This document shows positions 10,525-22,103 of a stretch of DNA of 64,000 bases, in pieces (position 1 is the first letter of the stretch; each line of letters starts with the position of its first letter). The DNA comes from Pseudomonas fluorescens (lineage in GTDB: Bacteria > Pseudomonadota > Gammaproteobacteria > Pseudomonadales > Pseudomonadaceae): assembly GCF_001648775.1 (NCBI RefSeq), contig NZ_LVEJ01000002.1, positions 124,001-188,000 on the forward strand. The letters are read 5' to 3'. The position numbers were made by a program, and so were the translations under genes. The notes under the pieces are model-generated. The model was given only the letters and a program-made list of their open reading frames with translations. It searched no databases and was not told the DNA's origin.

Positions 10525-10728
10525 GCTTTCTATCTCCAGTACCGGCGGCCCGAACGCTCTGGTTCGCAGCCCCGCGTATGCCCTTCAGCTAAATTCATGT
10601 GTGTGGCGATGGTTGCGGGACTGCCACGGTCAGCGCGAAACATGACCTGCGTGCATTCCATAAACCCTCAGCCTCGCCTGCTTTATGCAAGTGCATTGAT
10701 GGACGGCGGCAGACTGCCAGCCGTCACA

Positions 10729-11355
10729 TCAATATGGCGCTTTGCGTACCGCGTTGATAAACGCGCGAACCTTTGCGTGATCCTTGATGCCTTTACTCGC
10801 CTCTACCCCACCGCTGACGTCTACCGCGTAGGGTTTTACCCGCGCCACGGCGTCTGCAACGTTCTGCGGGGTCAACCCACCCGCCAGAATCAACGGCTTG
10901 CTCAAACCCTGCGGAATCAATGACCAGTCGAAGGCCTCGCCGGTTCCGCCGGGCACGCCTTCGACATAAGTGTCGAGCAGCACGCCACTGGCACTCGGGT
11001 AGGCATCGACAGCCGCCGCGATGTCATCGCCGGCCTTGACCCGCAGCGCCTTGATATACGGCCGATGCCAGCCTTCACAGTCTTCAGCGACTTCATCACC
11101 ATGGAACTGCAACAGATCCAGCGGCACGGCATCGAGGATTTCGCCCAATTCGCAGCGACTGGCATTGACGAACAAACCCACGGTGGTCACGAACGGTGGC
11201 AACGCCTTGATGATCGCCCGCGCCTGTTGCACGGTCACCGCACGCGGGCTCTTGGCGTAAAACACGAAACCGATCGCATCCGCCCCGGCTTCGACGGCTG
11301 CCAGCGCATCTTCTATGCGGGTAATCCCGCAGATCTTGCTGCGAACGGCTGACAT
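10729..11355 (-). CDS. trpF: phosphoribosylanthranilate isomerase
   Basis: 208 residues, single TIM-barrel domain. Converts N-(5-phosphoribosyl)anthranilate to the carboxyphenylamino-deoxyribulose phosphate in tryptophan synthesis. The general-base Cys9 lies in KICGITR and the general acid Asp in LLDTY (about 132). It is unlinked to other trp genes, as usual in Pseudomonas, and follows truA by 65 bases. Confidence 0.96.
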   Translation of the reverse strand: MSAVRSKICGITRIEDALAAVEAGADAIGFVFYAKSPRAVTVQQARAIIKALPPFVTTVGLFVNASRCELGEILDAVPLDLLQFHGDEVAEDCEGWHRPYIKALRVKAGDDIAAAVDAYPSASGVLLDTYVEGVPGGTGEAFDWSLIPQGLSKPLILAGGLTPQNVADAVARVKPYAVDVSGGVEASKGIKDHAKVRAFINAVRKAPY

Positions 11356-11420
11356 GTCGAGAAAAACTCCAAGGTAAAATCCGGGAAAGTCCCGGATGGT
11401 AACAAAAGCGTTCGAGGGCG

Positions 11421-12311
11421 TCAGCCGTCAAGTTCGGAGAAACCCGTAAGGAAATGTGGCCCGATAAAACGTTCGGGCAACGGGAATTCGTCGTGGTACT
11501 CGACCTGCACCAGATACAAGCCGTACGGATGCGCGGTCACCCCACCGGAACGGCGCTCACGGCTTTCGAGGACTTCCTTCATCCACTCGACCGGACGCTC
11601 GCCGGCACCAATGGTCATCAACACACCAGCGATATTGCGCACCATGTGATGCAGGAAGGCATTGGCGCGAATGTCGAGCACGATCATCTTGCCGTGACGG
11701 GTCACGCGCAGGTGGTGCATCTTCTTGATCGGCGACTTGGCCTGGCACTGGCCGGCGCGGAACGCGCTGAAATCGTGGGTACCGATCAAGTATTGCGCGG
11801 CCTCGGCCATGCTCTCGACGTCGAGCGGACGGTGGTTCCAGGTGATTTCTTCGTTGAGTTGCGCCGGGCGAATCTGATCGTTGTAGATCACGTAGCGATA
11901 ACGCCGGGCGATGGCTTTGAATCGCGCGTGGAAATGCGCCGGCATCACCCGCGCCCAACTGACACTGATGTCATGCGGCAGATTGATGTTGGCGCCCATG
12001 ACCCAGGCTTTCAGCGAACGATCAACCTGAGTATCGAAATGCACCACCTGTCCGCAGGCATGCACGCCGGCGTCGGTGCGGCCGGCGCACTGTAGTGAAA
12101 CCGGCGAGTTGGCGACTTTCGACAAAGCTTTTTCGAGCTCTTCCTGCACCGTCTTCACACCCGTCAACTGACGCTGCCAGCCGCTGTAGCGCGAGCCTTT
12201 GTACTCAACGCCCAGTGCCACGCGGTAAAAGCCGTCGGGGGCCATTTCAGCGACCGGGTTTTCTATGTTTGCCAAGGTGGGACAGCCTGCTGTTTGTGCA
12301 AAGGCGGGCAT
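11421..12311 (-). CDS. truA: tRNA pseudouridine(38-40) synthase
   Basis: Up to 296 residues. Isomerises uridines 38-40 in the anticodon arm. Catalytic Asp80 is in [11 protein letters not shown]. The start is uncertain: ATG at 12311 lacks a clear Shine-Dalgarno, and a TTG at 12275 (reading [10 protein letters not shown]) is an alternative that gives the more usual length. fimV-truA-trpF is a conserved gene order; a strong terminator separates it from fimV. Confidence 0.93.
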   Translation of the reverse strand: MPAFAQTAGCPTLANIENPVAEMAPDGFYRVALGVEYKGSRYSGWQRQLTGVKTVQEELEKALSKVANSPVSLQCAGRTDAGVHACGQVVHFDTQVDRSLKAWVMGANINLPHDISVSWARVMPAHFHARFKAIARRYRYVIYNDQIRPAQLNEEITWNHRPLDVESMAEAAQYLIGTHDFSAFRAGQCQAKSPIKKMHHLRVTRHGKMIVLDIRANAFLHHMVRNIAGVLMTIGAGERPVEWMKEVLESRERRSGGVTAHPYGLYLVQVEYHDEFPLPERFIGPHFLTGFSELDG

Positions 12312-12361
12312 TATAAGGCTGTAGACCGGGGATACCAGAGTTCTCTATCAGCAGTGCCGCC

Positions 12362-12434
12362 CTCTTCGCGAGCAGGATCGTTCCCACAGGGGAATGCATT
12401 TCAAAAGGTGGGAGTGAGCCTGCTCGCGAAAGCG
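12362..12434. repeat. REPIN (TTCGCGAG-outside type, decayed arm)
   Basis: TTCGCGAGCAGGATCGTTCC ... GGAGTGAGCCTGCTCGCGAA around the spacer AGGGGAATGCATTTCAAAA. Both arms carry substitutions relative to the consensus (GATCGT, GTGAGC), so it is an older copy. Confidence 0.8.
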
Positions 12435-12465
12435 ATGGATCAGACACCACTGGATCCGCCCAAAA

Positions 12466-12498
12466 CAAAAACGGCAGCCTCACCGGGCTGCCGTTTTC
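12466..12498 (-). terminator. strong intrinsic terminator after fimV
   Basis: Minus strand AAAACGGCAGCC, loop CGGTGA, GGCTGCCGTTTT, followed by T. Eighteen bases downstream of the fimV stop. The A-tract on the other side could let it work in both directions. Confidence 0.9.
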
Positions 12499-12515
12499 GT
12501 TTACTGCTGAAATGA

Positions 12516-15176
12516 CTACAGGCTCGAGAGCATGTCCTTGGCCTCACCACGCTGCTTCTCGTCACCCTCGGTCAACACTTCGTTGAGGATGTCGCGCGCA
12601 CCGTCGTTGTCGCCCATGTCGATGTAGGCCTGAGCCAGATCGAGCTTGGTCGCCGCCTCATCGGTGCCGGCGAGGAAGTCGAAATCATCTTCGCCAAGAT
12701 CATCAGCCTTCATTGCATCGGCTTCGGTGAAGGTCGGCTCGCTAATGCTTTGCGACAGACGATCCAGCTCGGCGTTGACGTCATCCAGCTCTGTCGCGAA
12801 GGCATCCGGTTCGGCAGCCGGATTGCTGTCCATTTCATCGGCCAGCGACAGATCAAAATCGGCTGGCAGCTCCAGATCATCCTGTGGCACGTCAGGCACC
12901 ACCGGCGGCTCGACCGGCGGCAGATCCTTCACGCCTTCGTCCAGATCCAGCAGGAAGTCGTCGTCGGCCAGATCCACCGCTGGCGCCGGCTCGGCACCGA
13001 GGTCCAGATCCAGGTCGAAGTCCGACAGATCGTCGAGGTTCTCTTTGATCTCGGTCTGCTGTTGCAGCACCGATTCGAAGCTCAGATCGTCGTCCGACGG
13101 GAATTCGTCCAGTTCGATCGGCGCTTCAGGCTCAACAACCGGCGCAGGCTCGACCGGCGTGATGTTGTCGAGATCGTCCAGGCTCAGGTCAAACGCGCTG
13201 TCCAGATCATCTTCCACTGGCGCCGGCGCCGGTGCTTCAGGTTCATCCAGCAACAGATCCTTGACGTACTGCGCGTCCAGTTCGGCAGCGACAGCGGCTG
13301 CAGCCAAACCAGCGGCAGCGACGACGGCCATGGCCGGGAAGCGGCTCTTGAGTTCTTCGACCTTGGCGAAGTTGTCACCATTGGCGACCAACTGACGCTC
13401 CTGGCCGACGAATGCATCGCGGTCGCCCTGCTGACCGTAGACTTCCATCAATTTCAGACGCAGATCACTGCGCTGCGGCTCAAGGCTGACGCCCTCTTCC
13501 AGCAGCGCGGCAGCCTGATTCAGGCGACCGGCATTGATGTGCGACTGAGCCTTGTCGAGGACGTCGTCGGAACGCTCGGCGGCCGGCGCCACCAGCGGCG
13601 CGGCAATCGGCTCTGCCATCACGATCGGCGCCACTACCGGAGCCACGACCGGCGCAGGGGCTGGCGCCGGGGTGTTGAGCTTGACGCTCGCCGCCGGCGT
13701 TTCCAGGCCTTCGAAGCTGCTTTCCGGCAGATCCTGTTCAGCGGAGAACTCTTGCTCCTCCGACAGCGCACGAGCCATGCGCATGTGTTTCTCGGCCTCT
13801 TGCTGCGCTTTGCGGCGACGCGCCAACAGCAACAACAGGAGCAGCAGCACCACAGCGCCACCGCCGACCAGCCCCAGCAGGATCGGATTGGTCAGCAGTT
13901 CGTTGAAGGTTTTTTCATCATCGGCGGCCGGTTTGGTCTCGACAACCGGCTCGACCACGGGCTCAACCGGTGTCTCGGCAGGTGGCGCAATAGCCGATTC
14001 CGGCGTCGGCGAAGTGGTGGCGGCTTCTGCCGGAGTGGCCGGCGGTGTGGCGGCCAATTCAGCAGTGATCGCTGGCACCACCGGTGCGGCGGCGTTTGCC
14101 GCCGGCGCAGCGCCCGACCCTTCGGCCTGCATCTTCGCCAGTTGATTGTTCTTCAGCTCGATCAATTTCTGCAGCTTGTCCAACTGGCTTTGCAGATCGG
14201 ACATGCGGCTTTTCAGTTCCTCGTTATCACGACGGGTCGTGTCGAGGCTTTCCTGAGTCACCGCCAGCTTGTTGCTCAAGGCTTTGGCGTCGCCGGCCGG
14301 GCCTTTGCCGCGCGCCTTGGCGCTTTCGGCGGAGACCAGGCTCAGATTGTCCTGAGCGTTCTGCGCAGTACCGGTATTACCGCGGCCACGGTTGGTCGCA
14401 TCGAGTTGCTGCTGACCGGTGCCCGGCTTGGCCACATAACGACGGCCCTGACGCCAGGCTTCGTTTTGCGCTGCCACTTCGGCAATCGCTTTCGATTGCT
14501 GCAACGCCGTGCTTTGCACCGCATCCGGCAGACGCAGCACCTGGCCGGTTTTCAGGCGGTTGATGTTGCCGCCGATGAACGCATCCGGGTTCAAGGCTTG
14601 AATGGCCAGCATGGTCTGCTGCACCGAACCGCCGGTACGCGCCTTCGCGGCGATTTCCCACAGGGTATCGCGCGGCGTGGTGGTGTATTGCGTCGGGTGC
14701 GTGGCGCCAGTGGTCGGCGCGGCGATGGTCTGCGACGGCGCCGGTTGGGCGGCGGCGTCAGCGGTCTGTGGCGAGAACTTCGACGGATCGAGCAGCACGC
14801 TGTAATCACGCAGCAGACGGCCGTTCGGCCACATCACCTGCACGAGAAATTTAACCATCGGCTCCGACAGCGGCTTGCTCGACGTCACGCGCAGCACGCT
14901 TTTGCCGCTGGCGTTGAGCACCGGGGTAAATGTCAGATCGTTGAGGAAGGCCTGGCGATCAACGCCGGCCTTGGCGAAATCTTCGGGTGAAGCCAGGCTC
15001 GGCACCACTTCGGCAGCGGTGAGATCCTTGACGTCGAGCAGCTCGATTTCAGCCACCAGCGGCTGGTTCAGGGTCGACTTCAGGGTCAGCTCCCCGAGCC
15101 CGAGGGCATGCGCCATACCGGAGGACAGCGCCGAGGCGGCCGCTATTGCTAACACCAGTTTGCGAACTTGAACCAT
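12516..15176 (-). CDS. fimV: FimV/HubP polar hub protein
   Basis: 886 residues. An inner-membrane protein that organises the cell pole, needed for type IV pilus twitching and cAMP signalling in P. aeruginosa. Visible order: signal peptide (1-24), N-terminal FimV domain, LysM peptidoglycan-binding motif (about 165-222, TPRDTLWEIA), coiled coil (about 300-348), Pro/Ala/Thr-rich linker, membrane segment (about 429-451), a very acidic Asp/Glu-rich cytoplasmic region (640-830) with TPR-like repeats, and the conserved C-terminal FimV domain (LDLAQAYIDMGD). AAAGGATGAGGCT precedes the ATG. Confidence 0.95.
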   Translation of the reverse strand: MVQVRKLVLAIAAASALSSGMAHALGLGELTLKSTLNQPLVAEIELLDVKDLTAAEVVPSLASPEDFAKAGVDRQAFLNDLTFTPVLNASGKSVLRVTSSKPLSEPMVKFLVQVMWPNGRLLRDYSVLLDPSKFSPQTADAAAQPAPSQTIAAPTTGATHPTQYTTTPRDTLWEIAAKARTGGSVQQTMLAIQALNPDAFIGGNINRLKTGQVLRLPDAVQSTALQQSKAIAEVAAQNEAWRQGRRYVAKPGTGQQQLDATNRGRGNTGTAQNAQDNLSLVSAESAKARGKGPAGDAKALSNKLAVTQESLDTTRRDNEELKSRMSDLQSQLDKLQKLIELKNNQLAKMQAEGSGAAPAANAAAPVVPAITAELAATPPATPAEAATTSPTPESAIAPPAETPVEPVVEPVVETKPAADDEKTFNELLTNPILLGLVGGGAVVLLLLLLLLARRRKAQQEAEKHMRMARALSEEQEFSAEQDLPESSFEGLETPAASVKLNTPAPAPAPVVAPVVAPIVMAEPIAAPLVAPAAERSDDVLDKAQSHINAGRLNQAAALLEEGVSLEPQRSDLRLKLMEVYGQQGDRDAFVGQERQLVANGDNFAKVEELKSRFPAMAVVAAAGLAAAAVAAELDAQYVKDLLLDEPEAPAPAPVEDDLDSAFDLSLDDLDNITPVEPAPVVEPEAPIELDEFPSDDDLSFESVLQQQTEIKENLDDLSDFDLDLDLGAEPAPAVDLADDDFLLDLDEGVKDLPPVEPPVVPDVPQDDLELPADFDLSLADEMDSNPAAEPDAFATELDDVNAELDRLSQSISEPTFTEADAMKADDLGEDDFDFLAGTDEAATKLDLAQAYIDMGDNDGARDILNEVLTEGDEKQRGEAKDMLSSL

Positions 15177-15384
15177 AGCCTCATCCTTTGTTTGAACGTT
15201 CCTCGGCCAGCGAGAAGATGTTGAATACCGCTGCCGTAAGGCATTGCGCGCGACGACGACAGATGTCGCGCGCGATCATTTCTTTGATGCCCCGGAAAGT
15301 CCCGGAGGGTGACACGTTATCAAGCAATCTGGGCAAGCATAGCGCTCACCTAGAATCAGTCGACAAATTGTTGCCAAGTATCTT

Positions 15385-16395
15385 TTACAGCAGGTCTTTT
15401 ATCAACAATTCAGCCACCTGCACAGCGTTAAGGGCCGCGCCTTTGCGTACGTTATCTGACGTCAGCCACAGATTAAGTTCCGCCGGGTCGTCGACACCGC
15501 TGCGCACGCGACCGACATAGACAACATCCTGCCCTACCGCGTCACCGACTGCAGTCGGGTAATCACCGGCCTCGACCAGTTCAATACCCGGCGCATCTTC
15601 GAGTGCGGCGTTGACCTTGACCAGGTCGACGGCCTGCGTTGACTGCAAGGCCACGCTAAAGCTATCGCCAAAAAACACCGGGGCTTGAACGCAAGTTGCG
15701 GAAATCTTTAATAAAGGCAGCGCCAGCACCTGGCGCAACTCGCGCACCAGGCGTTTTTCCAGCAGCGTATGGCCCTGCGCGTCGGGCGTCCCGACCTGGG
15801 CCAGCAGGTTGAAGGCCATTTGCCGATCGAAGAAGGTTGGCTCCAATGGGCGCATGTTGAGCAACTCGGCGGTCTGCCGCGCGAGTTCGGTGACGGCTTC
15901 GCGACCTTGGGCGGAAACGGCCAGATTGGCGGTGACATGCACCGCTTGCAGGTCGAGCAGATCAAGCAGCGGCGCCAGCACCACGGCCAGTGAAGTGGCC
16001 GACGGGCTTGGGCTGCTGACCTGGAACGGTGCCTTCAAACCTTCGAGTTTGCTGGCGTTGGCCTCAGGGACGATTTGTGGCGCCTGATCGGCCGGCAGCG
16101 CGCCGGACAGGTCGATCAGCGAGCAACCGGCGGCATGGACGCGCGCGACGTAGCTCAGGGTGATGGCCGGGCCAGCGGCGAAAAACACCAGTTTGACCTT
16201 GCTGAAATCGAACTCGTCGACTTCGCGCACGCGTACGTTCTTGTTGCGGAACAGCACCGAGCTGCCAGCGGATTCGCTGCTGGCCAGCAGGTGCAGGTTA
16301 CCGACCGGAAAGTCGCGCTCTTCGAGAATCTGTACGAGGGTTTCGCCGACAGTACCGGTGGCGCCGATCACGGCAATATCTAGGGTCTGGGTCAT
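15385..16395 (-). CDS. Usg-like aspartate-semialdehyde dehydrogenase paralogue, probably inactive
   Basis: 336 residues with the Asd fold: dinucleotide loop GATGTVG at 11-17 and a full-length dimerisation domain. The catalytic positions are lost: where true Asd has N-C-T/S the protein reads S-S-P-S-P-S-A-T-S (127-135) with no cysteine, and the later R-V-P-x-x-x-G-H motif reads A-P-V-F-F-G-D, replacing the histidine. It lies just upstream of fimV and truA, the position of E. coli usg, so orthology to Usg is inferred. It cannot work as a standard semialdehyde dehydrogenase; a structural or regulatory role is possible. Real asd is the next gene upstream. Confidence 0.85.
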   Translation of the reverse strand: MTQTLDIAVIGATGTVGETLVQILEERDFPVGNLHLLASSESAGSSVLFRNKNVRVREVDEFDFSKVKLVFFAAGPAITLSYVARVHAAGCSLIDLSGALPADQAPQIVPEANASKLEGLKAPFQVSSPSPSATSLAVVLAPLLDLLDLQAVHVTANLAVSAQGREAVTELARQTAELLNMRPLEPTFFDRQMAFNLLAQVGTPDAQGHTLLEKRLVRELRQVLALPLLKISATCVQAPVFFGDSFSVALQSTQAVDLVKVNAALEDAPGIELVEAGDYPTAVGDAVGQDVVYVGRVRSGVDDPAELNLWLTSDNVRKGAALNAVQVAELLIKDLL

Positions 16396-16487
16396 GGTGC
16401 GAGCCTCTGGCGAAACGGGGGGAGCGGCACTTTACCGGGTGACTGGCGCACAGGCAATTTCTGCCGGGATTTGCGGCGGCAGTACCG

Positions 16488-16563
16488 GCCTCTTCGCGAG
16501 CAGGCTCGCTCCCACATTTGAAATGCATTCCCCTGTGGGAGCGAGCTTGCTCGCGAAGGGGCC
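16488..16563. repeat. REPIN (TTCGCGAG-outside type)
   Basis: Inverted REP arms around the spacer ATTTGAAATGCATTCCCCT. Nearly the same 60 bases recur at 19786-19860. It lies between the asd stop and the Usg-like gene. Confidence 0.88.
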
Positions 16564-16592
16564 AGACCCGGCAACCGAGAGCCATCAGGCAT

Positions 16593-16624
16593 AAAAAAAC
16601 CCGCACCTCTTTCAAGGCACGGGC
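16593..16624 (-). terminator. intrinsic terminator after asd
   Basis: Minus strand CCCGTGCCT, loop, AGGTGCGGG (two G-U pairs), then seven T. Twenty bases after the asd stop. Confidence 0.85.
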
Positions 16625-16644
16625 TCTTTCATTGCTTCATGCAA

Positions 16645-17757
16645 TCAACGCTCAAGCAAAATCCGCAGCATGCGACGCAGCGGTTCGGCCGCGCCCCACA
16701 GCAGTTGGTCGCCGACGGTGAACGCACCGACGAACTGCGACCCCATGTTCAGCTTGCGCAGACGACCCACCGGAACATTCAGGGTGCCGGTGACCTTGGT
16801 CGGGCTCAGCTCCTGCATGCTGATTTCGCGCTGGTTCGGCACCAGTTTGACCCACGGGTTGTGCTGGCTGATCAGCCCTTCGATATCGGCGATCGGCACG
16901 TCTTTGTTCAGCTTGATGGTCAGCGCCTGGCTGTGGCAACGCATGGCGCCAATGCGCACGCAGATGCCGTCGACCGGAATCGGGCTCTTGAAGCGACCGA
17001 GGATCTTGTTGGTCTCGGCCTGAGCTTTCCACTCTTCGCGGCTCTGGCCGTTCGGCAGTTCCTTGTCGATCCACGGGATCAGGCTGCCGGCCAACGGTAC
17101 GCCGAAGTTTTCGGTCGGGTACGCGTCGCTGCGCATGGCGTCGGCCACACGACGGTCGATGTCGAGGATCGCACTGGCGGGATCGGCCAGTTGATCGGCG
17201 ACAGCGGCGTGGGTCGCGCCCATTTGCTTGATCAGTTCACGCATGTTCTGCGCGCCGGCACCGGAGGCTGCCTGATAGGTCATGGCGCTCATCCACTCGA
17301 CTAGACCGGCTTCAAACAGACCACCCAGGCCCATCAGCATCAGGCTGACGGTGCAGTTGCCGCCGATGTAGTTCTTGGTGCCCGCGTCGAGCTGCTGGTC
17401 GATGACCTTGCGGTTGACCGGGTCGAGAATGATCACCGCGTCATCGTTCATGCGCAGGCTCGAGGCCGCATCGATCCAGTAACCCTGCCAGCCGGCTTCG
17501 CGCAGTTTCGGGAACACTTCGCTGGTGTAGTCGCCGCCCTGGCAGGTCAGAATCACGTCGAGGGTCTTCAGCTCATCAATGCTGTAAGCATCCTTGAGCG
17601 GAGCAATGTCCTTGCCCACGGACGGGCCTTGGCCACCGACGTTGGACGTGGTGAAAAACACCGGCTCGATTAGATCGAAATCCTGCTCTTCCAGCATCCG
17701 CTGCATGAGCACGGAACCGACCATCCCGCGCCAACCGATCAGACCTACACGTTTCAT
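16645..17757 (-). CDS. asd: aspartate-semialdehyde dehydrogenase
   Basis: 370 residues. Reduces aspartyl phosphate to aspartate semialdehyde, the branch point to lysine/diaminopimelate, threonine and methionine. Catalytic Cys is in GGNCTVSL (about 135) and the active-site His in [11 protein letters not shown] (about 275); compare the neighbouring paralogue that lacks both. AGAAGGTGTAGTTGCG precedes the ATG. Transcribed after leuB with a 66-base gap. Confidence 0.97.
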   Translation of the reverse strand: MKRVGLIGWRGMVGSVLMQRMLEEQDFDLIEPVFFTTSNVGGQGPSVGKDIAPLKDAYSIDELKTLDVILTCQGGDYTSEVFPKLREAGWQGYWIDAASSLRMNDDAVIILDPVNRKVIDQQLDAGTKNYIGGNCTVSLMLMGLGGLFEAGLVEWMSAMTYQAASGAGAQNMRELIKQMGATHAAVADQLADPASAILDIDRRVADAMRSDAYPTENFGVPLAGSLIPWIDKELPNGQSREEWKAQAETNKILGRFKSPIPVDGICVRIGAMRCHSQALTIKLNKDVPIADIEGLISQHNPWVKLVPNQREISMQELSPTKVTGTLNVPVGRLRKLNMGSQFVGAFTVGDQLLWGAAEPLRRMLRILLER

Positions 17758-17823
17758 CGCAACTACACCTTCTTGAAAAGTGGGCCGCTGCTTTGTATTG
17801 AATTTCGCAGCGGGCCCGAGAGA

Positions 17824-18906
<1,083 letters not shown>

Positions 18907-18974
18907 GCTTTCCTCGTGTCTTCAGTCGGTGCGCCACTTCGGGCGCGCCGGGAAAAATGCTTATCGATCAGAAT

Positions 18975-19742
18975 CTACTTTTCAGCCCACAGCACGATCA
19001 CATCTGTACTGAACGAACCATCGGCTGCAATCTCAAAATATTCGCGCACTTCGTTGCCCATCGACTGCTGCAACTGGCGGATCGCCGCGCGCATCACTTC
19101 GGGGGTGCGCATGCGCTCAACCCAACTGGTGTATTCCAGACGCAGACGCTGACGCGAGGTGCTGCGCACATGCAGTCCGGCCTCACTGACCTGACGCAAC
19201 CACTCGGCGGCGGAATAATCGCGCACGTGACTGGTATCGCGCAGCACTTCAACGCTTTGCAGGTAAGTGTCGAACAACGGACTGCCCGGTGACAACACAT
19301 CCACGAACGCTGCCACACCGCCCGGCTTCAGCACCCGGCGCACTTCGCGCAGGGCCACACCGAGGTCGCTCCAATGGTGCGCCGAATAACGGCTGAACAC
19401 GAAGTCGAACTCGCCATCGGCAAACGGCAGACGCTCGGCGGCGCCGTTGACCGTGGCAATGTTGCTGATGTTGCGATCAACGGCAGCGGCGGCAACCACG
19501 TCGAGCATTTGCTGCGACAGGTCGTAGGCGACCACTTCCTTGACCAGCGGCGCGACGTGGAAACTGACGTGACCGGCGCCGCAACCCAAGTCCAGCACGC
19601 GAGCCTCGCCCTGCCCGGCCAGCTCAGCCTGTAGCAGAGCGAATTCGGTGCCTTGCGCGTGAACGGCGCTGCTCAGGTAGGCGGCGGCCTGTTCACCGAA
19701 TTGCTTTTGTACGACCTGGGTGTGTTGGGCGGTGCTGGTCAT
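18975..19742 (-). CDS. class I SAM-dependent methyltransferase
   Basis: 255 residues. SAM-binding motif I is VLDLGCGAGHVSF (about 49-61), followed by the acidic residue in AYDLSQQM and motif III in EVRRVLKPGG. The closest recognisable family is UbiE/COQ5-like Methyltransf_11; the substrate is unknown. Its constant place between leuD and leuB in Pseudomonas (PA3119 in PAO1, from general knowledge) suggests co-transcription with leucine genes without an obvious biochemical link. AAGGAAGTCCCC precedes the ATG. Confidence 0.9.
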   Translation of the reverse strand: MTSTAQHTQVVQKQFGEQAAAYLSSAVHAQGTEFALLQAELAGQGEARVLDLGCGAGHVSFHVAPLVKEVVAYDLSQQMLDVVAAAAVDRNISNIATVNGAAERLPFADGEFDFVFSRYSAHHWSDLGVALREVRRVLKPGGVAAFVDVLSPGSPLFDTYLQSVEVLRDTSHVRDYSAAEWLRQVSEAGLHVRSTSRQRLRLEYTSWVERMRTPEVMRAAIRQLQQSMGNEVREYFEIAADGSFSTDVIVLWAEK

Positions 19743-19785
19743 GGGGACTTCCTTCTGGGTTTTAGCCTTGTATTGCCTGGACTAC

Positions 19786-19860
19786 CGCATTCGCGAGCAA
19801 GCTCGCTCCCACATTTGAAATGCATTCCCCTGTGGGAGCGAGCTTGCTCGCGAAGAGGCC
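19786..19860. repeat. REPIN (TTCGCGAG-outside type)
   Basis: Inverted REP arms around the spacer ATTTGAAATGCATTCCCCT, almost identical to the copy at 16488-16563. It sits between leuD and the methyltransferase gene, inside what looks like one transcription unit. Confidence 0.88.
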
Positions 19861-19889
19861 AGCCTGAACTGCATCAATTCAAAACTTGC

Positions 19890-20534
19890 TTATGCGTCGC
19901 GGAACAACCACGGCTGGCTAACACGATGCTTGGCCTCAAACGTCGCAATCGCATCGCCGTCCTGCAAGGTCAAACCGATATCGTCCAGACCGTTCAGCAG
20001 GCAGTGCTTACGGAACGCATCAATCTCAAAGCTGTAAACCTTGCCATCCGGACGGGTCACAGTCTGCGCTTGCAGATCGACCTGCAATTGATAGCCCGGC
20101 TCAGCCTCAACTTGCTTAAACAATTCATCGACTTCGGCGTCGCTCAAGATGATCGGCAACAAGCCGTTCTTGAAGCTGTTGTTGAAGAAGATGTCGGCAT
20201 AACTCGGCGCGATGATGCTGCGGAAACCGTACTCTTCCAGCGCCCACGGCGCGTGCTCACGGCTGGAGCCGCAACCGAAGTTCTCGCGGGCCAGCAAGAC
20301 GCTGGCGCCTTGATAGCGCTCGGCGTTGAGGACGAAGTCCTTGTTCAGCGGGCGCTTGGAGTTGTCCTGATACGGCTGGCCGACATCCAGATAACGCCAC
20401 TCGTCGAACAGGTTCGGACCGAAACCGGTGCGCTTGATCGACTTCAAAAATTGTTTCGGAATGATCTGGTCAGTGTCGACGTTGGCACGATCCAGAGGCG
20501 CGACAAGACCAGTGTGCTGGGTAAAAGCTTTCAT
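19890..20534 (-). CDS. leuD: 3-isopropylmalate dehydratase small subunit
   Basis: 214 residues. Swivel domain of the LeuCD isomerase. Motifs [13 protein letters not shown] near residue 18 and the conserved [13 protein letters not shown] segment near 84. AAGGAGCGCAGC precedes the ATG, and the gap to leuC is 10 bases, so the subunits are co-translated. Confidence 0.97.
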   Translation of the reverse strand: MKAFTQHTGLVAPLDRANVDTDQIIPKQFLKSIKRTGFGPNLFDEWRYLDVGQPYQDNSKRPLNKDFVLNAERYQGASVLLARENFGCGSSREHAPWALEEYGFRSIIAPSYADIFFNNSFKNGLLPIILSDAEVDELFKQVEAEPGYQLQVDLQAQTVTRPDGKVYSFEIDAFRKHCLLNGLDDIGLTLQDGDAIATFEAKHRVSQPWLFRDA

Positions 20535-20544
20535 GCTGCGCTCC

Positions 20545-21963
20545 TTAAATCAATTCACGAACGTCGATGAAACGACCGTTCACCGCTGCCGCCGCCGCCA
20601 TGGCCGGGCTGACGAGGTGGGTACGGCCACCGGCGCCCTGACGGCCTTCGAAGTTACGGTTGGACGTCGAGGCGCAGTGTTCGCCGGACTCCAAACGGTC
20701 CGGATTCATTGCCAGGCACATCGAGCAACCCGGCTCACGCCATTCGAAACCGGCTTCGAGGAAAATCTTGTCGAGACCTTCGGCCTCGGCTTGCGCCTTG
20801 ACCAGACCCGAACCCGGCACCACGATCGCTTGCTTGATGGTCGAGGCGACTTTGCGGCCCTTGGCGATGACCGCCGCAGCGCGCAAGTCTTCGATCCGCG
20901 AGTTGGTGCAGGAACCGATGAACACGCGATCCAGCTGAATGTCGGTGATCGCCTGATTGGCGGTCAAACCCATGTATTTCAAGGCGCGCACGATCGAGTC
21001 GCGCTTGACCAGATCCATCTCTTTCGCTGGATCCGGCACGTTCTGATCGACGGCCAAAACCATTTCCGGCGAAGTGCCCCAGCTGACTTGCGGCTTGATC
21101 TGCGCAGCGTCGAGTTCGACGACGGTGTCGAACTTGGCGTCAGCGTCAGAGACCAGCTCTTTCCAGGCCTCGACAGCCATGTCCCATTCGGCGCCTTTCG
21201 GGGCGAATGGACGGCCCTTCACGTAATCGACAGTCTTCTGATCCGCCGCCACCAGACCCACGCGGGCGCCGGCTTCAATGGACATGTTGCAGATGGTCAT
21301 GCGGCCTTCGACAGACAAGTCGCGGATTGCGCTACCAGCGAATTCGATGGCGTGGCCGTTACCGCCGGCGGTGCCAATCTTGCCGATCACCGCGAGGACG
21401 ATGTCCTTGGCGGTCACGCCGAACGGCAATTGCCCTTCAACGCGCACCAGCATGTTTTTCATTTTCTTGGCGACCAGACACTGGGTGGCGAGCACGTGCT
21501 CGACCTCGGAAGTGCCGATACCGTGAGCCAAAGCGCCGAACGCGCCGTGGGTCGAAGTGTGCGAGTCGCCGCAAACCACGGTCATGCCCGGCAAGGTCGC
21601 GCCCTGCTCCGGGCTGATCACGTGGACGATGCCTTGGCGCACGTCGTTCATCTTGAACTCGACGATGCCGTATTCATCGCAGTTGTCATCGAGGGTCTGA
21701 ACCTGCAGACGCGAGACCTGATCGGCAATCGCTTCGATGCCGCCCTTGCGCTCTGGGGTCGTCGGTACGTTGTGGTCCGGGGTCGCGATGTTGGCATCGA
21801 TGCGCCAAGGCTTGCGCCCGGCCAGACGCAGGCCTTCAAAGGCTTGCGGCGAGGTCACTTCGTGAATGATGTGACGATCGATGTAGATCAGCGCCGAGCC
21901 ATCGTCGCGCTGCTTGACCAAATGCGAATCCCAGAGCTTGTCGTAGAGCGTTTTGCCGGCCAT
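20545..21963 (-). CDS. leuC: 3-isopropylmalate dehydratase large subunit
   Basis: 472 residues from ATG 21963 ([11 protein letters not shown]). Isomerises 2- to 3-isopropylmalate with a [4Fe-4S] cluster; ligands are visible in GSCTNSR (about 347) and the C-S-M-C pair (about 407-410). The frame is open for 15 more codons, but GAGGAACCGTCTG precedes the chosen start and matches the family N-terminus. It is divergent from the LysR gene at 22104, which probably controls it. Confidence 0.97.
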   Translation of the reverse strand: MAGKTLYDKLWDSHLVKQRDDGSALIYIDRHIIHEVTSPQAFEGLRLAGRKPWRIDANIATPDHNVPTTPERKGGIEAIADQVSRLQVQTLDDNCDEYGIVEFKMNDVRQGIVHVISPEQGATLPGMTVVCGDSHTSTHGAFGALAHGIGTSEVEHVLATQCLVAKKMKNMLVRVEGQLPFGVTAKDIVLAVIGKIGTAGGNGHAIEFAGSAIRDLSVEGRMTICNMSIEAGARVGLVAADQKTVDYVKGRPFAPKGAEWDMAVEAWKELVSDADAKFDTVVELDAAQIKPQVSWGTSPEMVLAVDQNVPDPAKEMDLVKRDSIVRALKYMGLTANQAITDIQLDRVFIGSCTNSRIEDLRAAAVIAKGRKVASTIKQAIVVPGSGLVKAQAEAEGLDKIFLEAGFEWREPGCSMCLAMNPDRLESGEHCASTSNRNFEGRQGAGGRTHLVSPAMAAAAAVNGRFIDVRELI

Positions 21964-22103
21964 CAGACGGTTCCTCATCAGCTTGTTTCTATGCCCTGGG
22001 CTTATCAATAACCCTTTGGCTTGTGAGGCCGATCCTATGGGGTTAGATTAAATAACTCAAATTCATATTTTTTATGCTTTGGATAACCAACTGGAATACG
22101 AAC

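Noticed and set aside
10702..10725. Hairpin GACGGC...GCCGTC just after trpF
   Set aside because: Stem has a bulge and almost no loop, and no T-run follows, so I do not call it a terminator.
12750..14990. 746-codon open frame on the plus strand opposite fimV
   Set aside because: fimV is complete, with signal, LysM, membrane and C-terminal domains on the other strand; the antisense frame is rich in Arg/Gln/His, as expected from GC-rich codons read backwards.
20428..22011. 527-codon plus-strand frame opposite leuC/leuD
   Set aside because: Antisense shadow of two well-defined leucine genes.
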